Below are positions 43,846 to 55,075 of a DNA stretch of 64,000 nt, in pieces. Each line of letters begins with the position of its first letter. The first letter of the stretch is position 1. A program made the translations under genes and the position numbers. The notes under the pieces were generated by a model. That model did not search any database. It was not told where the DNA came from and saw nothing but the letters and a program-made list of their open reading frames with translations. Origin of the DNA: Candidatus Acidiferrales bacterium (GTDB taxonomy: Bacteria; Bacteroidota; Ignavibacteria; Kryptoniales; JAKASW01); contig DATJAY010000012.1 in the NCBI GenBank assembly GCA_035515795.1, positions 88,532 through 152,531 of the forward strand, given 5' to 3'.

Positions 43846-45401
43846 GGCAGGTACAGATGAGAAGTTGCTGGCGTTTGTTTAGTGTCCGACATGCCGAAAG
43901 AGTGTGTTTTTTCAGAGAGGGAACTTTGCTTTCGCGTTCTTTTCTCAGAAGCGGGGGTCATCTCCGCGGACCAAAGAACTTTTCTGCCCACCCGCGAGGA
44001 ACGAGTTCAACCCGTGAAAGGTGGATCTCCGATGTTCTCCTCGCTATCTTTCTATCCGCCTTTTTTATTTGCTCCTGCTCTTCAGTGCAGACTCAGAAGA
44101 AACAATTCGCGGAGGTCGATAAGGACGTCGCCGCGCAAAACTTCGGCGCCGCTGCAAATTCGCTTGAAAAATCGAAGGACAAATATTACGCAAAAAAAGA
44201 TCGCGTCCTTTATTACTTAGATCTGGGTATGCTGTACCATTATGCATACGCTTGTCCAAGTAGTAATGAGGCGCTGAGTTCGGCAGAGGAAGGGATAGAC
44301 GAGCTCTTTACGAAGAGCATTTCCAAGGGCGCTGAGTCTCTTCTCCTGAACGATAATGCTCTCGACTACAGCGGCGAGGATTACGAGAATGTTTATCTGA
44401 ACATTTTCAAAGCGCTGAATTACCTCAATCAAAAGCATTTCGACGATGGCTTTGTGGAGGTCAGGCGGGCAGATAATAAACTCTCTCAGCTCGAGGACAA
44501 ATATCAGAAAATTGCGGATGATTTCAACAAATCCAGCGATGCAAAGAAGAAATTCAAAGTTGCCGATGTGCATTTCTCGAGTTCGGCACTTGCAAGCTAC
44601 GTCAGTCTTCTTATGTACCGCGCGGAGGGAAAATTCGACGATGCCAGGATAGATGCGCAGAAGATCGGCGATGCATGGTCGACCGAGGGCTCCGTCTATG
44701 ATTTTCCTCAGCCGAATTTGGACGGCTATCTTGACGAGACTTCAAAAGCGAGGATGAATGTAATCGGTTTTGTCGGGAAATCGCCTGAACTTTTCGCGCA
44801 TGTGTTCACGATTCATACCATCAAGGATGCAGTCATAATTTACCAGTCCGACGGCAAAAAGGAAGAAAAGCTGGAAGTCATACCATGGCAGGACATGAAA
44901 AGCGGTTATCATTTCAAGTTTTCTTTGCCGTACATGGAAAAGAAGGGCACCACGATCGGCAAGATAGCGATTGAAATGAACGGCGGTGAAGTCGCTTCCC
45001 TCCAGGCGATTGAGAGCATTGAGAACGTTGCTCAGGAGACGTATAAGCTGCACGAGGGAATTACTTATCTGAAGACAATCATCCGTACCGTTGTCAAGGG
45101 ACTTCTAAATGAGAAGGCGAATGAGGAGCTTGACAAGAAGACGGGCGGAGGCGGCTGGGGAGAGCTGACACGTGCGGTGACAAGCACGGCCGTGGACATC
45201 AGTGAAAATGCCGATCTTCGGCTTTCAAGATACTTCCCGGCGAAAGCGTTAGTGGGCGAATGCCTTGTCGATCCCGGGACGTATCATCTTGTGGTAAAGT
45301 ATTATTCTCTTGACGGCAGGCTCGTGCATTCAGATGATAAAGGTGCTGTTAATGTGAGCGCGGACTCGTTGAATTTATACGAATCATTCTTTCTAAACTA
45401 A
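43842..45401 (+). CDS. COG3014-like lipoprotein with TPR-like helical domain
   Basis: The mature protein has TPR-like helices (A-E-V-D-K-D-V-A-A-Q-N-F and Y-Y-L-D-L-G-M-L-Y-H-Y-A) and S-A-L-A-S-Y-V-S-L-L-M-Y-R. This matches the COG3014 family that travels with LpoB- and LPP20-type genes. A lipobox-like F-I-C-S-C-S-S lies at 44063-44083, but the upstream 60-70 codons are atypical and charged. The GTG at 43842, an ATG at 43857 or a TTG at 43926 all give an oddly long n-region. An ATC beside AAAGGTGG would give an ideal signal peptide, so the start is unresolved. Its function is unknown. Confidence 0.78.
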   Translation: MRQVQMRSCWRLFSVRHAERVCFFREGTLLSRSFLRSGGHLRGPKNFSAHPRGTSSTRERWISDVLLAIFLSAFFICSCSSVQTQKKQFAEVDKDVAAQNFGAAANSLEKSKDKYYAKKDRVLYYLDLGMLYHYAYACPSSNEALSSAEEGIDELFTKSISKGAESLLLNDNALDYSGEDYENVYLNIFKALNYLNQKHFDDGFVEVRRADNKLSQLEDKYQKIADDFNKSSDAKKKFKVADVHFSSSALASYVSLLMYRAEGKFDDARIDAQKIGDAWSTEGSVYDFPQPNLDGYLDETSKARMNVIGFVGKSPELFAHVFTIHTIKDAVIIYQSDGKKEEKLEVIPWQDMKSGYHFKFSLPYMEKKGTTIGKIAIEMNGGEVASLQAIESIENVAQETYKLHEGITYLKTIIRTVVKGLLNEKANEELDKKTGGGGWGELTRAVTSTAVDISENADLRLSRYFPAKALVGECLVDPGTYHLVVKYYSLDGRLVHSDDKGAVNVSADSLNLYESFFLN

Positions 45402-45418
45402 ATGAAAATGAGGCGTCT

Positions 45419-46432
45419 ATGATTTCCATGTTCCTCCACCTTCTTTGCTTTGCGATTATATTTTTCCCGAAAGCGCAGGATCGCAAACCCGACTGGATCA
45501 ACGACCCCGAGAAGAGTTATCCGAATTCTCAATACATGACAGCGGTAGGCACGGGTGATTCCCGAAAGGAAGCAGAAAATTCCGCTGCCTCCAACCTGTC
45601 AAACATTTTTGAGTCAAAAATAAAATCGGAGGAGACGATCAATGCTCGGTATCAGGAGCTGATGAAATCCTCGAATCAATCGTCCCTCGAAAGTCAGACC
45701 AACATCAACAAAAATATTTCCGTTTCTTCGGAGCAAACTCTCTTTAACGTTCGCTATCCCGAGAGCTATACTGACAATCTCGGCAAGGTATATGTCCTCG
45801 GAGTTATCGAGCGGGAACCTACGGCGGCGATCTACAAGAACAAAATGGATGACAATAATGCTCGGGTCGCGGAGTTCGTAAAAAAATACGAGGAGTTGAA
45901 AGATCCGATTAAAAAATATGCGAATATCAGCGCCGCGCTTGTTACGGCAAAGGTCAACGAAACGCTCGGACAACAGCTCCAGATAATTATGCCCGGCATG
46001 ATGGTACAGTCTGATACGGCGTACTCTATCGGCCGAATTACGGAGAAGTGCACGGATGCGCAAAAGGGGATTCCGTTCGCGGTGAACATCTCTGGTGCCG
46101 AAAAGGGTGACGTGGAAGGTTTTATCGGCGACATGCTTTCCGGGCTCGGATTCACCGTGGCTGAAAAGGGCGTTCTGACAATCACGGGGAACGAAAAGGT
46201 CGAGCCGCTCGATCTAAAAAATGATCAGATGAAATTTGCACGATGGAGTTACCAGCTTTCAGTACTCGACCCGTCAGGGACAGCCATTATATCTCTCTCT
46301 GAAAACGGCAGGGAAGCTCACGTAACCTACGATGAGGCTGTTGCACGCGCAATGAGAACGATGCGCGATAAAATAAAAACTGATTTCTCAAAAAAAATAA
46401 ACAGTTATTTTGACGGTCTCGTGATGAAGTAA
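45419..46432 (+). CDS. LPP20-family exported protein
   Basis: The 337-residue protein lies 17 bases after the COG3014-like gene. A signal peptide (about 1-20, F-P-K-A-Q) is followed by a classical LPP20 module: K-P-D-W-I-N-D-P, Y-M-T-A-V-G-T-G-D-S-R-K-E-A-E-N-S-A and the strand G-K-V-Y-V-L-G-V-I-E-R. A coiled or helical region follows, and the C-terminal domain has V-T-Y-D-E-A-V-A-R-A-M-R-T-M. No lipobox is visible. With lpoB-like and COG3014-like genes it forms the conserved three-gene set. It ends the plus-strand cluster. Confidence 0.85.
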   Translation: MISMFLHLLCFAIIFFPKAQDRKPDWINDPEKSYPNSQYMTAVGTGDSRKEAENSAASNLSNIFESKIKSEETINARYQELMKSSNQSSLESQTNINKNISVSSEQTLFNVRYPESYTDNLGKVYVLGVIEREPTAAIYKNKMDDNNARVAEFVKKYEELKDPIKKYANISAALVTAKVNETLGQQLQIIMPGMMVQSDTAYSIGRITEKCTDAQKGIPFAVNISGAEKGDVEGFIGDMLSGLGFTVAEKGVLTITGNEKVEPLDLKNDQMKFARWSYQLSVLDPSGTAIISLSENGREAHVTYDEAVARAMRTMRDKIKTDFSKKINSYFDGLVMK

Positions 46433-46463
46433 AATTCTGGACGAATTTCAGCCAGTGTGGATT

Positions 46464-47351
46464 TCAAAAATCAGATCTTGCGGCAACAATATTTTTGTCC
46501 GTCAATATGTAGATTCTTCGGCCGCTGATCGAAACGTCGTCGAAATGTTTGACCTTCGCTCCCCAAATGTCGTCGGTCGAAAATTTAGAAATCAATTCTC
46601 CATCCATGTTGAAGAAGTAAAGCGTATCCGAGTCGCAGACCCCGATCTTATCGTCGCCGATTCCGATTCCCTTAGGATCATGGAGCACTCCGATTCCTAT
46701 CGATTTCAGGTAAGTCCCGAAATTATCATAAACCGCAATTCTTCCTTTGTCCAAGACAAAGACATCGTCGTGAGGCCCCACGGCCACCTGACGCGGCATT
46801 GTCAATCCGCCCGGCCCGTCGCCGTAATTTCCGAAGGTTCGCTCGACGGTCGAGAAGGTATTCACTTTCATCATTCTGACATCCTCATCGTCGCAGATGA
46901 ATAGATCGCCAAGCCTCGACACGGCAACACCTGAAGGATATCCGAATCGTTTTGAATCGTCGTTGGATTCATGAGTCGAAAGTGTGGCCACGTTTGCAAG
47001 CGTTCTGTCGAATCGCTGGATTCTGTGGTTGTTATAATCTGCGACATATATCTCAATCCCATTCGTTGCGCAAACATCAACTGGCTGGTCAAACTGATAG
47101 TCTCCCCACCCATACCCGCCCACTTCACCGGTTGAATCTCCCACCGAACTAAAACGCTCGAGGAGGTTTCTGCCGGTGTCCACAACATATATATTGTCTC
47201 CGGGATCTATGCTTATACCTTTCGGATCCTTGAAGTTGCCGAAGGTGAACTCTGCGACGAGGGATGGCAGCGTTTGAAAGGAAGTCAGGACAGATGCAGC
47301 CAGCGGGAATAAAAGGACAAATTTATAATGGATTGTTTTGTGAATTTTCAT
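46464..47351 (-). CDS. NHL-repeat beta-propeller exported protein
   Basis: An N-terminal hydrophobic signal (about 1-27) is followed by a six-bladed NHL-type propeller over the rest of the 295 residues. Blade motifs include F-K-D-P-K-G-I-S-I-D-P-G-D-N-I-Y-V-V-D-T, V-Y/I-Y-V-A-D-Y-N-N-H-R-I-Q-R-F and F-G-Y-P-S-G-V-A-V-S. Similar proteins are common in FCB bacteria and are usually secreted or periplasmic; ligands are unknown. It converges with the LPP20 gene, leaving only 31 bases between them. Confidence 0.85.
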   Translation of the reverse strand: MKIHKTIHYKFVLLFPLAASVLTSFQTLPSLVAEFTFGNFKDPKGISIDPGDNIYVVDTGRNLLERFSSVGDSTGEVGGYGWGDYQFDQPVDVCATNGIEIYVADYNNHRIQRFDRTLANVATLSTHESNDDSKRFGYPSGVAVSRLGDLFICDDEDVRMMKVNTFSTVERTFGNYGDGPGGLTMPRQVAVGPHDDVFVLDKGRIAVYDNFGTYLKSIGIGVLHDPKGIGIGDDKIGVCDSDTLYFFNMDGELISKFSTDDIWGAKVKHFDDVSISGRRIYILTDKNIVAARSDF

Positions 47352-47420
47352 TCAATCAAATATTCCAATTATGATGAAATCAATCAAGACTTGATGTGAA
47401 TGTTCCGCGCTGGATTTTCT

Positions 47421-48764
47421 CTATCTGGAAAGGGAGGTCGTGTGTAGCCGGAAACCGTTTCGGTCGCTCTCGTATTCCTGTTCCATCTTGTCGATTATGC
47501 CGAAATAGACCGAATGGTATCCGAATTTATCCCGGAGCCTGTCGACGCTCCGCAAAAGATCGGTCCGTCTGAGCTCCGACCTGCGAAACAAGTCAAGCTG
47601 GATACATTCCTTTTTGATGTTCATGACTCCGACGCCTACCAGTCGCACTTTTACTTTCCTGAGCCAGAGACTCTTGAAAAGGGCGAACGCAGCCGATGCG
47701 ATTTCAAATTCAGAGTTCGTCGGCTCATCGAGAGTGTAATTTTTCTGGTAGGTCACGAATCGCCGGTTCGGATGCGGGCTTTTTATTCTACTTCCCCCGC
47801 GAAGCGAGTATCCGAGAAGCGGCGCACCGTCTGAGTATCGCATCTTCGCGAAGATGGTCGACGCCGCAAGTTTATCACGCCGTAAAGCCTTCGCGACTTT
47901 CTCCGACAAATAGAAAATCACGGATGTGATAAACTCTTCGTCGCCTGAGTCTCCGCTGAATGTCGTGCTCCGTGAAATGGATTTTGCGTCATGGTTGCCT
48001 TCAGAAACATCGGCGTCTCCGGATCCGTTAGCGGCGGCATGCAGATAATTTCCTACGATTCCGAATATTTGTCTCAGCAGGCTAACGTTCGTATCGGCGA
48101 GCTCTCGGACGGTTTTGATTCCAAGTGAGTCGAGAGCCTCCGCCGTTCTCTTCCCGATTCCCGGGAGCGCAGAAACTGAAAGAGGCGCAAGAAAATTCTT
48201 TTCTCCCCCGAGCGGCACGATGAAAAGTCCGTTTGGTGGAGAGAAGATACCGTCGTTGGATTTCCTCTCTGCTTTCTTCGAATAGTCCGTGGCAACTTTT
48301 GCGCACAATTTGTTTGAAGCGATGCCGATAGACACAGTAATCTTGAGCTCCTCCCAGATCGCACGCTTAATCGCCATTGCAAGGCTGCGCGGTTCGTAAT
48401 TCCAAAAATGCAGGCAGCCGTCTGCGTCGAGAAATGCTTCATCAAGACTTACTGCCTGTAACACGGGGGAAAAGTCGTGCAATATTTCGATAAATCTCCT
48501 CGAATACTTCTCATACTCTTTATAGTTTCCTCTGACAAAGATTGCTGCAGGTGCAATGCGATAGGCCTGCGAGAGAGGCATCGCAGTCTTCACGCCAAAT
48601 TCTCTTGCTTCGTAATTCGGGCAGGCAACCACTCCACGCTCATTAGGCAAACCGCCGACGATAACGGGTTTTCCCCGCAATGCCGGACACAGGGATTCTT
48701 CAACCGATGCGAAAAATGCGTCGATGTCGATGTGAAATATCGTCGGAAATTTGTCGCGGTCCAT
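47421..48764 (-). CDS. dinB: DNA polymerase IV (Y family)
   Basis: This is a 447-residue translesion polymerase. The catalytic palm motifs are H-I-D-I-D-A-F-F-A-S-V-E and S-L-D-E-A-F-L-D. The helix-hairpin-helix thumb (L-P-G-I-G-K-R-T-A-E-A-L) and a C-terminal little-finger domain follow. The extra 60-90 residues relative to Escherichia coli DinB are mainly C-terminal and in the palm. It lies 34 bases downstream of lexA on the same strand, so it should be induced as part of the SOS response through the lexA operator. Confidence 0.94.
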   Translation of the reverse strand: MDRDKFPTIFHIDIDAFFASVEESLCPALRGKPVIVGGLPNERGVVACPNYEAREFGVKTAMPLSQAYRIAPAAIFVRGNYKEYEKYSRRFIEILHDFSPVLQAVSLDEAFLDADGCLHFWNYEPRSLAMAIKRAIWEELKITVSIGIASNKLCAKVATDYSKKAERKSNDGIFSPPNGLFIVPLGGEKNFLAPLSVSALPGIGKRTAEALDSLGIKTVRELADTNVSLLRQIFGIVGNYLHAAANGSGDADVSEGNHDAKSISRSTTFSGDSGDEEFITSVIFYLSEKVAKALRRDKLAASTIFAKMRYSDGAPLLGYSLRGGSRIKSPHPNRRFVTYQKNYTLDEPTNSEFEIASAAFALFKSLWLRKVKVRLVGVGVMNIKKECIQLDLFRRSELRRTDLLRSVDRLRDKFGYHSVYFGIIDKMEQEYESDRNGFRLHTTSLSR

Positions 48765-48798
48765 CTCTATTTCCCGCCCGTCAGTAATCAGGATTCAC

Positions 48799-49428
48799 TT
48801 ACCTCAATCTTTTTACAGTGAGCTGGTTGTCAAGAAGCCTGAGAACAGCCAGCACTTTGCCGATAATTTTCACCGAAGTTGAATCGGAGTATATCGGCTC
48901 GAAGTCGGGATTTTCCGGTTCGAGGATGATCTCGTCACCATTTTGCCTGAATCTTTTTACGGTCGCTTCTTCATCACTGATGAGCGCGGCTACGATGTCA
49001 CCGGATTCCGCCGTTGTCTGCTGTCTCACCAGTACAAGATCGCCGTCGAGGATGCCGGCATTCTTCATGCTGAGTCCTTCGACCATCAGCAGGAAGCTCT
49101 CTCCTCCCTTGGCGAATGACGGATCGAGAACGATTTTTTCTTCGACATTCTCGACTGCAAGTATCGGTTTGCCCGCGGTTATCCTGCCGATGACAGGTAC
49201 TTCTGTTCCCATCGGGCGGGAGGTCAACTGTATTCCGCGGCTTTTGTCGCGTACCCGCGTGATGTGTCCTTTCCGCTGAAGAGCCTGAAGATGCCTCTCG
49301 ACGCCGTGGTTCCATTTCGTCCCGATATGGTTCCCGATCTCGCGAATTGTCGGAGGATACCCATTTTTCCTGAACTGGGCTTGAATGAATTTTAAAATCC
49401 GTTCCTGCCTCTTGGTCAATGCTTCCAT
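48799..49428 (-). CDS. lexA: LexA repressor
   Basis: The start is the ATG at 49428, with GGAGA 5 bases upstream; a TTG at 49440 overlaps that site. The N-terminal winged helix (L-T-K-R-Q-E-R-I-L-K-F-I and P-P-T-I-R-E-I-G) is linked to an S24 autopeptidase domain. The self-cleavage site is Ala85-Gly86 and the dyad is Ser120 (V-E-G-L-S-M) and Lys158 (A-T-V-K-R-F). RecA filaments on damaged DNA would trigger cleavage and derepress the operon. The gene lies upstream of dinB and downstream of an operator that matches an autoregulatory site. Confidence 0.95.
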   Translation of the reverse strand: MEALTKRQERILKFIQAQFRKNGYPPTIREIGNHIGTKWNHGVERHLQALQRKGHITRVRDKSRGIQLTSRPMGTEVPVIGRITAGKPILAVENVEEKIVLDPSFAKGGESFLLMVEGLSMKNAGILDGDLVLVRQQTTAESGDIVAALISDEEATVKRFRQNGDEIILEPENPDFEPIYSDSTSVKIIGKVLAVLRLLDNQLTVKRLR

Positions 49429-49449
49429 TATGTTCTCCAAATGGTAATA

Positions 49450-49465
49450 GTAGACGTATTTCTAC
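49450..49465 (-). promoter_or_regulatory. Candidate LexA operator (SOS box)
   Basis: GTAGA (49450-49454) and TCTAC (49461-49465) form a perfect inverted repeat with a 6-base spacer. It lies 21 bases upstream of the lexA ATG and just downstream of the -10 element on the minus strand, where a bound repressor would block initiation. The half-site differs from the enterobacterial CTGT...ACAG form. Confidence 0.6.
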
Positions 49466-49468
49466 CAT

Positions 49469-49497
49469 AATATGTCAGATGAAAATCTTAATGTCAA
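49469..49497 (-). promoter_or_regulatory. Promoter of lexA-dinB
   Basis: On the minus strand TTGACA (complement of 49492-49497) and CATATT (complement of 49469-49474) are separated by exactly 17 bases. The initiation point would fall inside the adjacent inverted repeat. Confidence 0.6.
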
Positions 49498-49623
49498 GAG
49501 CTGACAGAAATTTTCTGGAACACCTCTGAATTTCCGGTTCAAATATCAAGTTCAACCGTTGTTATAGTTCCTTAACTTGATTAGATTCAAAAGGTCATAT
49601 CAGTCAACTAATTACGGCTTCGA

Positions 49624-52708
<3,085 letters not shown>

Positions 52709-52709
<1 letters not shown>

Positions 52710-53239
52710 TGATAAATCTTAAAAACAAAATTGCTGCAAAGTACGCCTCCAGCCGGGCGAGGCACATCAGGAAAATCATAGGTTTCAACGACGCGATTAA
52801 GATGGCGCAGACCGCCGTTTTTCTAATGCCGAGACTCAACATGGAGTTTTACCTGGCGCGATCCGTTGTGGAATCTCTCCTCCGGTATTTTCGCAGGGTT
52901 GTACTTGTCGTGACAGACAACATGCGAGAGCTTGCCACTTATCGCAGCGAGGTTATCGTCGTCTCTCATGCCGATGCCAATTGGCTGAAACTTCCTTCGC
53001 GCGACCTCATCGCGCGGCTCCGTCAATACAAGTTTGACATCGCGTTTGATCTCAATTTTTCCAGTGATATTTTTATGTCCTATCTTTGCCGAAAATCCGA
53101 GGCGAAGATGTCGGTAGGTTTTGTAAAAGAGAACTGCGATTGTTTCTACGATATGCAGATCAAAACTCCGCGAAGCGGCGACATGAAAAGAGCCTACGAA
53201 GTCGTCGCGCGCATAATTAAAATGTTCAAGGAAAAATGA
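52709..53239 (+). CDS. GT9-like N-terminal half-domain protein, unknown function
   Basis: The 176-residue protein overlaps the ligA stop by one base and the next start by four. Its order R-H-I-R-K-I..., then A-V-F-L-M-P, V-V-L-V-V-T-D and D-I-A-F-D-L-N-F-S-S-D is reminiscent of the N-terminal Rossmann half of family 9 (heptosyl-) glycosyltransferases. The C-terminal nucleotide-sugar-binding half is absent. It may be a remnant or a stand-alone domain such as those seen in Bacteroidota (DUF6913-like). No catalytic motif is visible. Confidence 0.65.
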
Positions 53240-53571
53240 AAACGAAAATATTCGAGATTGAAAATCACAAAGGACGTGCCGTCTTGCGGTTGAAGTTCGA
53301 TAAACTGGACACTCAAGTTTCGCCGCAGCTCAAGGCGGAGTTTCTTATCGTCTGTCAATCGCCGCTGAAGAAATTGATTGTCGATATGACCACGGTGAAA
53401 TCGTGTGACTCGTCAGGGCTGAGCGCGTTGCTTGTCGCCGAAAGGCTGATGCGGGAACTCAAAGGGGAAATTCATCTTGTCATACCGAACCAGGACGTGC
53501 GAAATCTTTTCAAGATTACCCAGTTAGAAAAAGTTTTTTCAATCCATCCAACGGCCGACGCCGTCAGCTGA
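53236..53571 (+). CDS. STAS domain protein (anti-sigma factor antagonist-like)
   Basis: The 111-residue protein is a single STAS domain. The D-S-S-G-L-S-A-L-L signature places a phosphorylatable serine at 59, as in SpoIIAA/RsbV. The family switches partners by binding unphosphorylated to anti-sigma kinases. No cognate HATPase kinase or sigma factor is nearby. Its ATG overlaps the preceding gene by 4 bases, so it belongs to the rodZ-ligA chain, an odd setting for a partner-switch protein. Confidence 0.87.
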   Translation: MKTKIFEIENHKGRAVLRLKFDKLDTQVSPQLKAEFLIVCQSPLKKLIVDMTTVKSCDSSGLSALLVAERLMRELKGEIHLVIPNQDVRNLFKITQLEKVFSIHPTADAVS

Positions 53572-53599
53572 TCCCAGCCGCGCCGGGTTAGGAATCTTC

Positions 53600-55075
53600 G
53601 TGGGTTTTAAGTCCATTGACTATGTAATCGTCTTTGCGTATCTCATCGGCGTCACCATCTTTGGAATATTGACCGGCGGAAAGCAAACCAGCATCAAAGA
53701 CTATTTTGTGGGAGGGAGGAAAATCCCGTGGCTTGCCGTGTCGTTTGCCATAGTCGCGACGGAAACAAGCGCGATAACGTTCATCTCAATTCCCGGCCTG
53801 GCCTATCTGACAAATCTTAATTTCCTTCAGATTACAATCGGATACATCATCGGACGGATTGCTATTGCAGTTCTTTTCCTGCCGTCATATTACAGCGGTG
53901 AACTCGTTACCGCTTACGAGTTTTTGAAAAGCCGTTTCGGCGACAGGACCCGCAATTATGCCTCCGTCGTCTTCCTAGTGACGAGGACGCTTGCAACCGG
54001 CGTCCGGCTCTTCACTACGGCGATTCCTCTCGCAATCATATTCAGGGCATACGAAATGTTCTCCGGGTACTCCGATTCTTTTGTTTATGCGGTCGCAATC
54101 GTCATCATCACTGTTTTTACTTTTGCATATACCTACACCGGTGGAATCAAGGCGGTTATCTGGACAGACATCATTCAGATGTTTGTTTATATCGGGGGTG
54201 CCTCTGTGGCGTTGTACATCATGCTGTCCCATCTTCCAAGCGGCTGGGATAGCGCTATGGCGTTGGTGAAGTCGAAATTACAATTTATCAACTGGGGATT
54301 CGGCGGCGGCCTGGCCCACTTCTTCACGATCAAGTATACCTTCGTCGCGAGCGTCCTCGGCGGTGCGTTTCTCTCCATGGCCTCACACGGGACAGACCAG
54401 CTTATAGTCCAAAGGCTCCTGGCAACGGACTCTTTGAAAAATAGCAGGAAAGCGGTTATAGCAAGCGGCTTCTTCGTAGCAATTCAGTTTCTGTTTTTCT
54501 TGATAATTGGAATATCGCTTTACGCTTTTTACAATGCGTATCCGTTCAACGATGGCGACCAGATTTTTCCGAAGTTCATAGTCGAGCAGCTTCCAAGCGG
54601 ACTGAGCGGAATAATTGTGGCTGGACTCTTCGCGAGCGCGATGGGATCGCTCAGCGGCTCCATAAGCTCGCTGGCATCCTCGACTCTGGTGGATCTTTAC
54701 AAGCCGTACTTCGGCAAAAGCAATAGCGAAGAAGATGACCTCAGACTCTCCAGACTTTTCAGCCTCATCTGGACCATCATACTCGTCGCAACCGCTTTTA
54801 TTTTCCTGAGCTCGAACGAATCGGTCATCGAGGTCGCCCTTTCCATTGCATCGGTAACTTACGGAGGACTGCTCGGTACATTTCTTCTCGGTGTATTGTT
54901 CAAGAAGCCCCGGCAGATTGACGCCATGGTCGGATTTACAGCGGGTTTGCTGATGCTCCTTTATGTTTTTTTCTTCACGCCGATTGCATGGACCTGGTAC
55001 ACGTTGATCGGCTCCTTAACTACGATTGTCGTAGGATTGTTTTCGTCATTGTTTGGAAGAGTGGAAGCAGTATGA
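53600..55075 (+). CDS. Sodium:solute symporter (SSS family)
   Basis: The 491-residue polytopic protein starts with GTG. It shows the SSS signature set: D-Y-F-V-G-G-R-K-I-P-W in the first loop, F-A-I-V-A-T-E-T-S-A-I-T-F and G-Y-I-I-G-R-I. The Y-T-G-G-I-K-A-V-I-W-T-D segment and the S-M-A-S-H-G-T-D-Q-L and A-S-A-M-G-S-L-S-G-S-I-S-S-L regions are also typical of SGLT-type LeuT-fold carriers. About thirteen membrane helices are expected. The substrate (sugar, amino acid or vitamin) cannot be told. Its stop overlaps the next start. Confidence 0.92.
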   Translation: MGFKSIDYVIVFAYLIGVTIFGILTGGKQTSIKDYFVGGRKIPWLAVSFAIVATETSAITFISIPGLAYLTNLNFLQITIGYIIGRIAIAVLFLPSYYSGELVTAYEFLKSRFGDRTRNYASVVFLVTRTLATGVRLFTTAIPLAIIFRAYEMFSGYSDSFVYAVAIVIITVFTFAYTYTGGIKAVIWTDIIQMFVYIGGASVALYIMLSHLPSGWDSAMALVKSKLQFINWGFGGGLAHFFTIKYTFVASVLGGAFLSMASHGTDQLIVQRLLATDSLKNSRKAVIASGFFVAIQFLFFLIIGISLYAFYNAYPFNDGDQIFPKFIVEQLPSGLSGIIVAGLFASAMGSLSGSISSLASSTLVDLYKPYFGKSNSEEDDLRLSRLFSLIWTIILVATAFIFLSSNESVIEVALSIASVTYGGLLGTFLLGVLFKKPRQIDAMVGFTAGLLMLLYVFFFTPIAWTWYTLIGSLTTIVVGLFSSLFGRVEAV

